Shown one piece after another: positions 35,543 to 44,696 of a DNA stretch of 61,541 bases; positions within the stretch are counted from its first letter, which is position 1, and every line of letters starts with the position of its first letter. Source of the DNA: Roseiflexaceae bacterium (GTDB lineage: Bacteria; Chloroflexota; Chloroflexia; Chloroflexales; Roseiflexaceae); NCBI GenBank assembly GCA_947474225.1, contig CANJHS010000015.1:1-61541 (forward strand), given 5' to 3'. The translations under genes were made by a program, and so were the position numbers. The notes under the pieces were generated by a model, which ran no database searches, had not been told where the DNA came from, and saw only the letters and a program-made list of their open reading frames with translations.

Positions 35543-37912
35543 TTATCGAGCTCCCAATCCGAGGGTCATAAATGGGGCAATCGCGGGGCGTACGGCTACA
35601 TAAAAGTCAGAAGACCCTAATGACGCGCCGGGATCGCGAAATAGCAGGAAACGCCAGGTACGGACGGCAGTGTCTTGGGCGAATGGTTGGCGCAATACCT
35701 TGGTCAGCAATGATGAATTGTCTGTTGGTGCTGCAGTCATCCAATCTGGCTGGAGGCGATACATCTGGTCTTCGGGGAACCACCAGCGCAACGGATACTT
35801 CTGGATGAGAAAGCCCGGTAGGGTGTTGTCGTCCATCGAAGTGAGATTCTCGTCGAGGACGACAATTGCCATGACATCGTCGGGTGGAACTCCTGGGCTA
35901 CCTGCTGGTTGTTCGGAATGATTGGTGAATGGGCGCAAATACCAGTCCCAGATTGTCTCGTTGTCATGCCAGATTGGCATGCTCAAATCACCATAACGGC
36001 GCATCGATGCCTCACGCAGGTCGTGGATGACACGCAGTGCGTCGGGCGATGTTTGGGTGTAGACGAGCATCTCGTCGGCGGTATCACCGGTGATGTAATT
36101 GATGCGCCACGAACTGCGGAATTCATAGAGTATAAGTGTGCTACTGAGAACAAACACTAACATCCCAGCACTCCAAAGTGCACCATGACTCTGATAGTGC
36201 GAGAGGGCTATTACGGCACAAATCACGACATATGCCAGTGGAATCCAGGGTGCCATATATGCGAATTGGCTGTCAGCATGAATTGCCAGTGTGAGCAATG
36301 TCGTCGAAGCGAAGGCAACAATAGCCGACATACCGACAATAGCGGCGAGCGCTGTTTTGCCATCGGTTTTATTACGATGTTCAGCTATCCACGCATCTAT
36401 GAGCTGTCCTGCGCCCCAGGCAGCCAAGAATGTCAACGGGGTGTGCGGGTGAATGGTAAGCCAAGGCATTTTTTCGCCAGCCCATGAGAAAATCATAAAC
36501 GCACCGAATGACCAATACGTAAACAACATTCCCATCACGAGGTGCAACGATGGTTCGCTTTTGGAACGGATTACTTTGATAGTACGTACCAAAACGAGAA
36601 TCGCACTTGCCACGGCCGCGATGACGATGAGCGGTTCGTAGACCGAAAGCATCACTGCATAGTACTGATTGGGTTGGCCACCGCGTTTGACATTGTGTTG
36701 GGCAAGCCAATACAGCAACGAACCGGTAGTGCCACTGATGATACCCACAGGATTATTGAAAAACGAACTAAAGAAAAGCGCATACGGAATAAATGCCAAG
36801 CAAATGGCTTTGAGCAGACGATTGTCCGCTGCCAGGCTTGCGTACGCCTGTATCAGGGTATTTGGTGATTCATTTGCGCGTTCCCAATGGGTTTTGCCCG
36901 TGTTGTCACGGCGCTTCCACACCAAATACCAGAGCCCCAAACTCCCGAGCAGAGTAACTGATACTGCCATCAAAATTGCCGGGTGGCGAAAGAACTGATA
37001 GAGCTTGAAAAGGTACACACGCAATTGATTGTCGGGCTGGTGCCGCACACACAGAGCGTAGGTGTTGTCGACCGTCTCGAGCGCACCTAATCCAAATATT
37101 GGTCCCGGAGCGTTCGTGAGTATTGGATTGTCGATGTAGCCATCGAGTGGTTCGCTCGGGCAGACATAGTTCCCATTCTGGCGTGAAACGGTGATGTCTT
37201 CGGTAGGCTTGTCGGCAGGTTGCGGTTTGCCAGGCAATACGAACACACATGCGACAATCAGAATTCCTATGGCACCGACGGCGAAGAGTGCTTTGCGCCA
37301 TACCTGCCAGAAGAATACCCCCACAATAACGGGTAAGAATATTGCGAGATACAGGTAGGCGGTCTCGAGGTCGGTAAGCATCAACGCAAAAGCCACTGCT
37401 CCAATGATGAGCCACTGTGGATCGCGTTCACGTGCATATCGGACTATCGAGATGAATACCAACACTTCAAAAAGAACTGCAAAGATATCGTGGCGAAAAA
37501 ACCGGCCGATATACAAAAATACCGGTGAACAAAGCATTACCACAGCGGTGATTATTGCGCTGGTGCGCCCTAATTCTTTGCGAAGCAAAAACGGCGTCAT
37601 CCCCAGCGCGACGCTGAACAACGCAGGTGCAATGCGAGCGGAATAGTCAGAATCACCAAAGAAGAAGTATGAAATTGCTCCCATAACGTACAAGAACGGA
37701 CCGTGTAACAGCGGGTCGTGGACGAATCCAAGGCCGGCGTACAGTGAGTAGGAATAATCCGCATGGAGGGTCTCGTCGTGATGGAGCGCTCGGTCACCTA
37801 ATCCCCAAAAGCGCGAGAGGACACTCAAGGCCAAAATGACGATGAAAATGATGTGTTCCCACGTTAGCGTTAATCTCCAGCGAGGGACATATGTAGCCGT
37901 CTTTTCTGTCAT
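35543..37912 (-). CDS. Agl23-like (TIGR03663) GT39-type membrane protein
   Basis: A 789-residue polytopic protein, sister of the next gene downstream. The catalytic-type acidic motif LHHDETLHADYSYSLYAG follows the first helix, with FRHDIFAVLFE near residue 140 and FSWAGEKMPWLTIHPH near residue 490; the same GEKMPWL motif is in the fused sister. About twelve helices are visible, followed by a soluble C-terminus of roughly 180 residues. It lies 19 bases upstream of the sister gene, in the same operon. The likely pathway is dolichol/undecaprenyl-type sugar transfer; donor and acceptor are unknown. Confidence 0.82.
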   Translation of the reverse strand: MTEKTATYVPRWRLTLTWEHIIFIVILALSVLSRFWGLGDRALHHDETLHADYSYSLYAGLGFVHDPLLHGPFLYVMGAISYFFFGDSDYSARIAPALFSVALGMTPFLLRKELGRTSAIITAVVMLCSPVFLYIGRFFRHDIFAVLFEVLVFISIVRYARERDPQWLIIGAVAFALMLTDLETAYLYLAIFLPVIVGVFFWQVWRKALFAVGAIGILIVACVFVLPGKPQPADKPTEDITVSRQNGNYVCPSEPLDGYIDNPILTNAPGPIFGLGALETVDNTYALCVRHQPDNQLRVYLFKLYQFFRHPAILMAVSVTLLGSLGLWYLVWKRRDNTGKTHWERANESPNTLIQAYASLAADNRLLKAICLAFIPYALFFSSFFNNPVGIISGTTGSLLYWLAQHNVKRGGQPNQYYAVMLSVYEPLIVIAAVASAILVLVRTIKVIRSKSEPSLHLVMGMLFTYWSFGAFMIFSWAGEKMPWLTIHPHTPLTFLAAWGAGQLIDAWIAEHRNKTDGKTALAAIVGMSAIVAFASTTLLTLAIHADSQFAYMAPWIPLAYVVICAVIALSHYQSHGALWSAGMLVFVLSSTLILYEFRSSWRINYITGDTADEMLVYTQTSPDALRVIHDLREASMRRYGDLSMPIWHDNETIWDWYLRPFTNHSEQPAGSPGVPPDDVMAIVVLDENLTSMDDNTLPGFLIQKYPLRWWFPEDQMYRLQPDWMTAAPTDNSSLLTKVLRQPFAQDTAVRTWRFLLFRDPGASLGSSDFYVAVRPAIAPFMTLGLGAR

Positions 37913-38100
37913 ATGCTATCTTTTCTCAACGAATCATCACGAGTTCGATTCCATTCGCACCGTTGTAACATCGCTTGTGTACTTCCTAATGGATGGATAT
38001 GCAGATTGTATGTGTAATCGACATACTTTTTATGTTGTGTATGTCCTCGTAATTATCTCACACTCGCTGTCAAATCTTGTGTTTAGTGCAGACAAATTTG
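37913..38100. promoter_or_regulatory. Upstream region of the Agl23-like pair with inverted repeats
   Basis: The 188-base gap holds GTATGT/ACATAC (38008-38013 and 38021-38026, seven-base spacer). At its right edge is the perfect palindrome GACAAATTTGTC (38091-38102), which touches the stop codon of the neighbouring phosphatase gene. Two TTGACA-like hexamers occur on the minus strand, but neither has a convincing -10 partner. Confidence 0.35.
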
Positions 38101-38754
38101 TCAATGTATTACCTCATCAAGATGGGTTGCATCGTTATGTCGGGTGAGCTGCCATTCGCGCCGGTGATCGTGTGGGCTCGCCCGTTCGACCCACGTCGAC
38201 ATGGCTGTATTGCGAGCAGGGAATGCAACGCGCGTGCGTGCGCCTGCGCTTAGATCAAGTGCCCATAGAAACGATGCTTCGATGACTCCACCGTGGCACA
38301 CAATGGCCACATGTTTGCCGCGATGATCTGTTGCAATAGTATGCAAGGTGCGTGCGCACCGTGCGGTGAACTCGTTCCAACTTTCACCATTTGGGGCGAC
38401 ACGTGTATGCACATCAATGATGCCGCGATCAAACTGAGGGTATCGTTCAGTGACGGCGTGATAGGGTAATCCGTCTGCATCACCCACCCGCAACTCGTGC
38501 AGATCGTCTTCCCAGGCAATGGTCAACCCCAGGGTTGGCGCGAGTATCTCGGCAGTCATGCGAGCGCGTAAGAGCGTGCTCGCATAGAGCACATCAAATT
38601 GTGGCGGAGATGATTGGAATCGGGCATTGAGCGACTGTACTTGCGCTATGCCGCGTTCGGTCAAGCCACGACACGTGTAGCACTCGACGATGCCTTCGAT
38701 ATTGGCATAGGATTCACCGTGGCGTATCAGGGTAAGCGTGGTCTGCAGGGTCAT
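38101..38754 (-). CDS. Histidine phosphatase family protein
   Basis: A 217-residue phosphoglycerate-mutase-like phosphatase. The catalytic RHG is in TLIRHGESYAN at the N-terminus, the second histidine is in IVCHGGVIE, and the acid is in LHELRVGDADG. The start at 38754 is the only one that puts the RHG motif near the N-terminus; a much longer frame overlaps DUF3054 out of frame. Only two bases separate it from the DUF3054 gene. Members dephosphorylate sugar phosphates, nucleotides or cofactor intermediates (CobC/GpmB-like); substrate unknown. Confidence 0.87.
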   Translation of the reverse strand: MTLQTTLTLIRHGESYANIEGIVECYTCRGLTERGIAQVQSLNARFQSSPPQFDVLYASTLLRARMTAEILAPTLGLTIAWEDDLHELRVGDADGLPYHAVTERYPQFDRGIIDVHTRVAPNGESWNEFTARCARTLHTIATDHRGKHVAIVCHGGVIEASFLWALDLSAGARTRVAFPARNTAMSTWVERASPHDHRREWQLTRHNDATHLDEVIH

Positions 38755-38756
38755 GA

Positions 38757-39137
38757 CTAGCCTCGGAACGAACGGAGAGAAAACAGGACGCGCACGACAA
38801 TGAGCAGGAATGTGGTGACACACAGAGTAATTATGGCGAACGTCCACGGAATCGTCCGTACCATCCAGATCGAACGCAGTGCTAGTCCAATCAGTGCACT
38901 CAGCGGTGCCCAAGCGAGTGTTTGCATAATCCAGCGTTTGAAAGGTTGCGGTCGTTCGAGTCCCGTCAATGCACTGACGGTTAACCAACTAATGATGAAT
39001 GGCAATCCCGTACTGAGAATCGCTAACGCTTGGTTTGTCTCTGCATGCGTTTGTCGCCCGATAGCCGCAAAAATGAGAAGTACACACACGTCGGCTGCAA
39101 CCACGTACACAGGATTCATTGATTTGGAAGAGGTCAT
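38757..39137 (-). CDS. DUF3054 membrane protein
   Basis: A 126-residue protein with about four helices and the DUF3054 hallmarks: an acidic residue in the first helix (VVAADVCVLLIFAAIGRQTHAE), the GRxxH motif at its end, PFIISWL in the second helix and a C-terminal hydrophobic helix ending in arginines. The ATG at 39137 has AAGGA seven bases upstream. It overlaps the metallophosphoesterase end by four bases. The function of DUF3054 is not known. Confidence 0.8.
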   Translation of the reverse strand: MTSSKSMNPVYVVAADVCVLLIFAAIGRQTHAETNQALAILSTGLPFIISWLTVSALTGLERPQPFKRWIMQTLAWAPLSALIGLALRSIWMVRTIPWTFAIITLCVTTFLLIVVRVLFSLRSFRG

Positions 39138-40105
39138 AGAGAAATCCTTTTTTCGTGATGCATGCATTGAATGATGGTGAGCTCTGGTGTATTGCCGATG
39201 CGAAACGGTCGTCCACTGAGCCCAAGTGAGATGTGTAGATGGACGCTGCCGACCAGTTGGGTATCGTGGGTGTAGTGGCGTCCATAGCGTGGTTTGGCTA
39301 ATGGACCAAGTCCTGGGAGGCGTATATGCCCTCCATGAACATGACCAGAAAGTTGTAAAACAATCGCTGGATAGTGGATGGCTTCGAGCACTGCATCCGG
39401 TGAATGTGCCAACAGGATAATGGGCATCCCAGCTGGGGCTGCGTTGACCGCTGCTCCGATATCCATGGAACCATGCCATACATCATCGACACCAGCGAGC
39501 CAAAAAGCTGCTTCTCGATGTTGAATAATCATACCTTGGTTCTCGAGCAATGGAATGCCAGCGACTGCAAGTGCCGTACGTACATCATTGATTTCTTCGA
39601 CGTAGTCATGATTACCCGCAATGGCGAAAATCCCGCACGGCGCATCGAGTTGGCGCAGATAGTTCACCAGTCTCGTCAACGCAGGACGATCATTGATCAT
39701 GTCCCCGGTCAGGCATATCATATCTGGCTTGAGGCGTCGGAGTGTATCAATTGTCCAAGCGAGATTTGCATCGCTGTGCGGTTGGCCGAGGTGGATGTCA
39801 CTAATTTGTGCTATCGTAAATCCATCGAGTGTGGTCGGGAAACGAGCATCAGCAATGGCACGCGTACGTATGCACGGATGTGCTGGTTCATGGTAGCGCG
39901 CATAGCGCCATATTGCACCACTGACAAATCCTAATGTTGCAATACTCAACCAGCGACGGTTCCAAACCAGTGTTGCGATGAGCATTCCACTCCATGCCAA
40001 GATGATTTGCCATGCTCCGCTAAAATACACATCGGCTGGTGATGCGATAGTTGGTTTTGTATGCTGTTGTTGGGGAGACCGCGTGACGCGGGCGGTTCGG
40101 TGCAT
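39134..40105 (-). CDS. Membrane-anchored calcineurin-like metallophosphoesterase
   Basis: A 323-residue protein: basic N-terminus, two short hydrophobic helices (about 28-65), then a metallophosphoesterase domain. All metal motifs are present: ISDIHLG, TGDMIND, AGNHDYVEEI, LLAHSPD and SGHVHGGHIRLP. The combination resembles the YkuE/YaeI group, whose members have been tied to lipid (UDP-diacylglucosamine-like) or cell-wall phosphodiesters. It is the first gene of a three-gene operon with DUF3054 and the phosphatase, and divergent from the LCP gene, so an envelope role is plausible. Confidence 0.85.
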   Translation of the reverse strand: MHRTARVTRSPQQQHTKPTIASPADVYFSGAWQIILAWSGMLIATLVWNRRWLSIATLGFVSGAIWRYARYHEPAHPCIRTRAIADARFPTTLDGFTIAQISDIHLGQPHSDANLAWTIDTLRRLKPDMICLTGDMINDRPALTRLVNYLRQLDAPCGIFAIAGNHDYVEEINDVRTALAVAGIPLLENQGMIIQHREAAFWLAGVDDVWHGSMDIGAAVNAAPAGMPIILLAHSPDAVLEAIHYPAIVLQLSGHVHGGHIRLPGLGPLAKPRYGRHYTHDTQLVGSVHLHISLGLSGRPFRIGNTPELTIIQCMHHEKRISL

Positions 40106-40185
40106 GAGTGACTGCTCCTACGTATTTTGGTAGTATACCCGAGCCTCGTCTCGTTGTAGCTTCATGGTCACCAAGGAGAACATCT

Positions 40186-41682
40186 ATGACGCCACCCAAT
40201 GAACGACTTCGTGATGGTGCGACTCCCGGGTCGACACGCATCCTCCCGCGCAATGCATACAAGCAACGCCCAGGAGCAGGCAGAAGGAAGCGACCTTCGT
40301 GGTGGCTCTTTTGTGTGATTGCATTTATCGGGGTACCAGCAATTGCTTTGAGTTATCAGCTCGGGATTGTGGCTGCAGCAATCGGTGCAAATGACCCACG
40401 TGTCGACCGACCTGCCACGGTTCCTACTAATGGTTACACGATTTTGCTTGTCGGTGTGGATGATCGTGGCGATGGCCGCAATGATGGTATCCGCAGCGAT
40501 ACGGTCATACTGGCGCGCATCAATCCCAATACGGGGGCTATTGGCCTGCTCTCGATTCCCCGCGACACCCGTGTCCAGGTACGCGGTCGAGGTACGAGCA
40601 AAATCAACGCCGCCTATGCATACGGCTATCTGCATCCTCAGGATTTGTATGCAGACAATGTCAGTCAGCAAGAATCTGGGATGGCCCTCGCAGCCGAAAC
40701 AGTCGAGTGGTTTACAAACATGGCGAGCCTCGGTGCACGTATCGATTACACCATGCAGATTAATTTTGATGGCTTTGCGCAACTGATAGAGGCCCTCGGC
40801 GGGGTGACAATTGACGTACCCAAAGCCGTCGTCGATACGAGCTACCCTACTGCTGACTACGGAACGATGCGTGTCGAGTTCACTCCGGGTATCCAGCACA
40901 TGGATGGAACGCGTGCACTCATCTATGCTCGAACCCGACATGCCGACAGTGATTTTGGACGGAATCAGCGGCAACAACTCGTCATCGCGGCCCTCGTCGA
41001 ACGAATAGGACAATTAGGCATTACTGATCTTGGTCGATTGGCGATCCAGGCTCCACAGATTTTGGGCGGAACACTCAAAACTACTATTCCCTTTACCAAC
41101 CCGCGCATGGTAGTGGCGTTACTCTCGACTGTGTGGCATTTGGACTCTACACAGATTGCATCCTTTCGTGTCGCACCACAGACAGTGACTCGCTTTACTA
41201 CCGATGGGACTGATTTGGTGTGGGATCAAGTGGGAGTTGCAGCGTTGACTGGCAAGTGGATTGCCAGCACTGGCACTGCTGTCAATACCAGTGATGCTGC
41301 GATTACCATACGCTTTGGTCAGCTACGCAATTGGAGTACAGAACTTTGGCAGCAGGGGGTCAGAATTTTTCGTGATAAAACAGGTATTGGATCAGCCGAG
41401 GGTCTCGCCCGGATTCAAGTCCTGAATGGTGCGCGTGTGGCTGGTTTGGCCAGAAGGGTTACGCAACAGCTCAATGCTGTGGGATTTACGATGGATGCCC
41501 CGGGTGATGTGAGTGGAACCATCCAAGAAACGATTATTTATGACATAACGAATCATCCCATCCAGGCAGTACAAATAACCAAAATCATCAGTGGAAAGGT
41601 CGTACAAGGCGCGCCGCCGATGGATATTCAAACCAATGCGGATATCATCATTGTCCTTGGTACTGATTTCGGGGCGCCGTAA
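40186..41682 (+). CDS. LytR-CpsA-Psr (LCP) family cell-wall ligase
   Basis: A 498-residue envelope protein. A cytoplasmic basic stretch and one membrane helix (about 37-62) are followed by the LCP domain with RSDTVILARINP, LSIPRDTRV and ARTRHADSDFGRNQRQQ, which hold the arginines and aspartates that bind polyprenyl pyrophosphate. The last 100 residues form a LytR_C domain (IQVLNGARVAGLARRV). LCP enzymes attach glycopolymers to peptidoglycan. The ATG at 40186 has AAGGAG seven bases upstream; an upstream GTG at 40108 overlaps the divergent gene and is rejected. Confidence 0.92.
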   Translation: MTPPNERLRDGATPGSTRILPRNAYKQRPGAGRRKRPSWWLFCVIAFIGVPAIALSYQLGIVAAAIGANDPRVDRPATVPTNGYTILLVGVDDRGDGRNDGIRSDTVILARINPNTGAIGLLSIPRDTRVQVRGRGTSKINAAYAYGYLHPQDLYADNVSQQESGMALAAETVEWFTNMASLGARIDYTMQINFDGFAQLIEALGGVTIDVPKAVVDTSYPTADYGTMRVEFTPGIQHMDGTRALIYARTRHADSDFGRNQRQQLVIAALVERIGQLGITDLGRLAIQAPQILGGTLKTTIPFTNPRMVVALLSTVWHLDSTQIASFRVAPQTVTRFTTDGTDLVWDQVGVAALTGKWIASTGTAVNTSDAAITIRFGQLRNWSTELWQQGVRIFRDKTGIGSAEGLARIQVLNGARVAGLARRVTQQLNAVGFTMDAPGDVSGTIQETIIYDITNHPIQAVQITKIISGKVVQGAPPMDIQTNADIIIVLGTDFGAP

Positions 41683-41683
41683 T

Positions 41684-41704
41684 ACGCAATTTGTTTGCGT
41701 TTTT
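41684..41704 (+). terminator. Terminator after the LCP gene
   Basis: A six-base stem ACGCAA/TTGCGT with loop TTTGT, followed by TTTT, lies directly after the LCP stop codon. The stem is short, so strength is moderate. Confidence 0.6.
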
Positions 41705-41816
41705 GAAATAGTTACCGTCGGGCGCTGCTTACCTTACCCCGCACCGTTGCGCGGGATGAGGGGATTTCTACGGCCCTATGAGACGACTTTTACTGTTGCG
41801 TCTGTGTCTATTTCGA

Positions 41817-43076
41817 TTAGGGGATGCGGATAATAATGTGGTCGACGCTCACGTCAGCGTCACTTGTGGTCGGAACAGCAATCATGCCGATACGCGCACT
41901 GTCAGACATACCATCAACGTTGATAGGGTCCATCACAACGTCATTGATTGTAAGAGAGATGGAAGAACCAACCACCGTGATAGCTAGCTCGTTTTCTACG
42001 GCGTCGCCGCGTTCGATTGATGGAGCAGAACCTGCCGCAACTTCCTCGAAGCTGATACCATTTCGCCTGAGGATACGATATGTTTGCGTTGCAGGTTCGA
42101 TTACCACCGCAACAAAGTCGGTCTCGTCGCGGTAGCGAACAATGACCCCGCCGGAGCCCGACGTAACTTGGAACGTCAATAATAGTGCAATGTCGGTTTG
42201 GGGTACGGGGCGATAACTCCAAGCTGCGTCACCAGATTGGGCAGCCTTCAGGTGAAATCGTTTACCGTCATATGCCGTGCTCCACGTCGGACCTTGTGCT
42301 TCGGCCCAGTTAACGGACGTGAAGTTGTCTTCAAAAAGCACTGAGGGATCGGGGGTAGCAGTGATTTCTTTGGGTTGGGCGGTAGGAGTAATGCGTGGAG
42401 TGCGTGTAATGAGCGATGTGGGGGTGGTCTCGACCGCGATGTTTGTAGCGGTTGGGGTGGTAGGATTCTCGAACGTACCAAAAACCCATATGACGGCAAT
42501 CGTTACAACGACAATTGCCACGACACTGACCGTCAACCAGCTCGTTCGCCGAATACTCTCAGCGGGCATTGTTAATTGACGTGCGTTGATGGCCGTTTCT
42601 GTATTGATGAGGAGAGATGCAACATCGCGATAGAACGGATTGAGCTGCTGCAAGCGACGCAACACAGCTACTGCTTGGATGAGGCGGCCTGCGTTAATAT
42701 GCGCCATAGCAGTCTCGTAGAGTTCACCTTGATGATCACGTTGCGTCAATGGTCCAGTAGGTACGGGCACGGAATTGCGGCCAATCCCACCACCCGGCAT
42801 CGTCATATTGTAGTTTTCGCGTAGTTGGTCATCTCGGAGTACCCGAAATGCCTCGTTAATGCGTTGACTGCGTGCGCGTGCGTATGATTTTTCTTCATCG
42901 CTGGCACGCATGAAGCGATCAGGGTGATAGATGGCAATTTCTTGCCGGAATGCTTTCTTTATTTCGTTGATTGAAGCACCACGTGCAACGTTCAGAATCT
43001 GGAAGTGATCGAGTTGTTCAAAATCGAAACCTGTCACGGAGCGCCCCCCTGTCAAACCTGTTTGGTATTTTACCAT
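41817..43076 (-). CDS. DnaJ-domain protein with TM helix and lectin-like C-terminus
   Basis: Up to 419 residues. A J-domain (about 20-92) carries the HPD motif at 51-53, so it can stimulate a DnaK-type chaperone in the cytoplasm. A short helical repeat region (115-165), one membrane helix (181-201) and a Thr/Pro-rich linker follow. The last 170 residues form a beta-sandwich resembling LamG/DUF1080 domains (GGVIVRYRDETDFVAVVIEP). The start is uncertain: ATG 43076 lacks a ribosome site, while GTG 43034 follows GGGGGG by six bases and still leaves a whole J-domain. It lies just downstream of the sigma factor gene. Confidence 0.8.
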   Translation of the reverse strand: MVKYQTGLTGGRSVTGFDFEQLDHFQILNVARGASINEIKKAFRQEIAIYHPDRFMRASDEEKSYARARSQRINEAFRVLRDDQLRENYNMTMPGGGIGRNSVPVPTGPLTQRDHQGELYETAMAHINAGRLIQAVAVLRRLQQLNPFYRDVASLLINTETAINARQLTMPAESIRRTSWLTVSVVAIVVVTIAVIWVFGTFENPTTPTATNIAVETTPTSLITRTPRITPTAQPKEITATPDPSVLFEDNFTSVNWAEAQGPTWSTAYDGKRFHLKAAQSGDAAWSYRPVPQTDIALLLTFQVTSGSGGVIVRYRDETDFVAVVIEPATQTYRILRRNGISFEEVAAGSAPSIERGDAVENELAITVVGSSISLTINDVVMDPINVDGMSDSARIGMIAVPTTSDADVSVDHIIIRIP

Positions 43077-43161
43077 AGTCTACAGGATTCACTCATTGGG
43101 TGTTTTTTGATAGAGAATCGCACATTCTAAGGCTGCCAATTGAGCTTTCAGGACGACGAAT

Positions 43162-44685
43162 TTAGTCCATGTAATCAAGTAAAAAACGGCTTGTGCGTAA
43201 TTTTCGAAGTGCCTTTACTTCGATTTGACGGATGCGCTCCCGGGTCACATTCAGCTCTCGCCCTACTTCCTCGAGGGTCCAATTATGACCATCTTCGAGG
43301 CCAAAGCGCAGCTGCAGAACCTTGCGCTCGCGTTCATTCAAGCGCGAGAGCACTTCGAGGAGTTGCTCGCGAAGCAGATGATTTGTCGCCACGTCTGCTG
43401 GTGCGAGTGCACGAACATCCTCAATGAAGTCTCCGAGGTGACTATCTTCTTCGGTACCGACTGGGGTTTCGAGTGAAATAGGCTCCATCGATGTTTTGCG
43501 AATCACGCGAATGCGATCGACCGTGATTCCGAGGACTTCTGCGAGTTCATCGTCTGTGGGGTCTCTGCCGTGTACTTGGACCAATCGGCGTGTCTCACGC
43601 ATCAGTTTATTTATCGTCTCTACCATGTGAACGGGGATTCGAATGGTGCGTGCCTGGTCAGCAATCGCGCGTGTAATTGCTTGGCGTATCCACCATGTCG
43701 CGTAGGTAGAAAATTTGAATCCCCGACGGTGGTCGAACTTCTCGACTGCACGAATAAGGCCGACGTTACCCTCTTGTATCAGATCGAGGAGCTGTAACCC
43801 ACGGCCGATATATTTTTTTGCAATAGAGACGACAAGCCGTAGATTTGCCGAGGTCAGGTGTTCGCGGGCTTCACGGCCGCGCAATATTTGTGCCTTCCAG
43901 GAACTTGCCGTGGCACGTGCTTCGACTTCCGTCAATTGATCAAAGACGAAAGTGTGATTCCATTCTGGAGCAAGGATAGATATTTTTTCATCGAGTTGAT
44001 TGATCATTCGTGCGGTCAGATCGCGTATTGCGTCGGTCAATGTATCAGCTGGGGCATCGAGGAGTTGCTCGATGTGCGCCAAAGAATCACTTGTCGGGCG
44101 TATCGTAATTGGTAGGCGTGCAACTAGGATTTCGAGGAGGTGACCGGCTTCAATTGCACGAGCATATGCTTGTTCGGCGTACGAGTTGAGCAGCTTGATA
44201 CTCCCAATTTCACGCAGATACAGCCGTACGGTATCGTTGAAGTTGATACTTTGTAAGTCGGCACTGGCATTGTCGTTGTCATTGTCTTCGTCACTGCCAG
44301 GGTCTGTTGTAGTATCCGCATTGAACGGGTCTAGGATGCGTTCACTGAATGTATGAGAGGCATCAGCGGTGTATTCAGGGGCTGGGATGGTCATGGGATC
44401 GAGCAGCACATGTGCGCTCAAGACGATGCGTTCGGCGATTGTGGCAGGGAGATCTGGGTCCGCCAAGATACGTGACAACACGCTGGCTGGGAGTGTCCAG
44501 CGCAAAATATCGATAATGCGGCGTGCTTCCGTAGCGCCTACTTCTATCTCATTGAGCTGTGTGAAGGCGGTGTCGTCTTCTTCGACCAATGGCAAAGCAG
44601 AATCGTCGAGTGGCTCGAGCGATTCCGGGGTAGTGGGTTCTATAGATTGAGCATCCGATTGGTGTTGGGAAGGGGTATTCTCCAT
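43162..44685 (-). CDS. rpoD: Primary RNA polymerase sigma factor (RpoD/SigA)
   Basis: A 507-residue sigma70. Region 2 is complete ([20 protein letters not shown], then [16 protein letters not shown]), as are region 3 and region 4.2 ([20 protein letters not shown]). The N-terminal 150 residues are acidic and unlike the enterobacterial region 1.1. A conserved region 1.2 begins near [15 protein letters not shown] choose ATG 44685, preceded by AAGGGTGGG, over GTG 44694. It begins 11 bases after dnaG, giving the classical dnaG-rpoD pairing of replication and transcription start genes. Confidence 0.95.
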   Translation of the reverse strand: MENTPSQHQSDAQSIEPTTPESLEPLDDSALPLVEEDDTAFTQLNEIEVGATEARRIIDILRWTLPASVLSRILADPDLPATIAERIVLSAHVLLDPMTIPAPEYTADASHTFSERILDPFNADTTTDPGSDEDNDNDNASADLQSINFNDTVRLYLREIGSIKLLNSYAEQAYARAIEAGHLLEILVARLPITIRPTSDSLAHIEQLLDAPADTLTDAIRDLTARMINQLDEKISILAPEWNHTFVFDQLTEVEARATASSWKAQILRGREAREHLTSANLRLVVSIAKKYIGRGLQLLDLIQEGNVGLIRAVEKFDHRRGFKFSTYATWWIRQAITRAIADQARTIRIPVHMVETINKLMRETRRLVQVHGRDPTDDELAEVLGITVDRIRVIRKTSMEPISLETPVGTEEDSHLGDFIEDVRALAPADVATNHLLREQLLEVLSRLNERERKVLQLRFGLEDGHNWTLEEVGRELNVTRERIRQIEVKALRKLRTSRFLLDYMD

Positions 44686-44696
44686 GAGTCCCACCC

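Noticed and set aside
38757..39479. 240-codon version of the DUF3054 gene
   Set aside because: The extra N-terminus lies out of frame over the metallophosphoesterase; the ATG at 39137 has a good ribosome site and gives normal DUF3054 length.
41728..41765. Second hairpin near CCCGCACCGTTGCGCGGG after the LCP gene
   Set aside because: The stem is imperfect and no T-run follows on either strand, so I did not call a terminator for the DnaJ-like gene.
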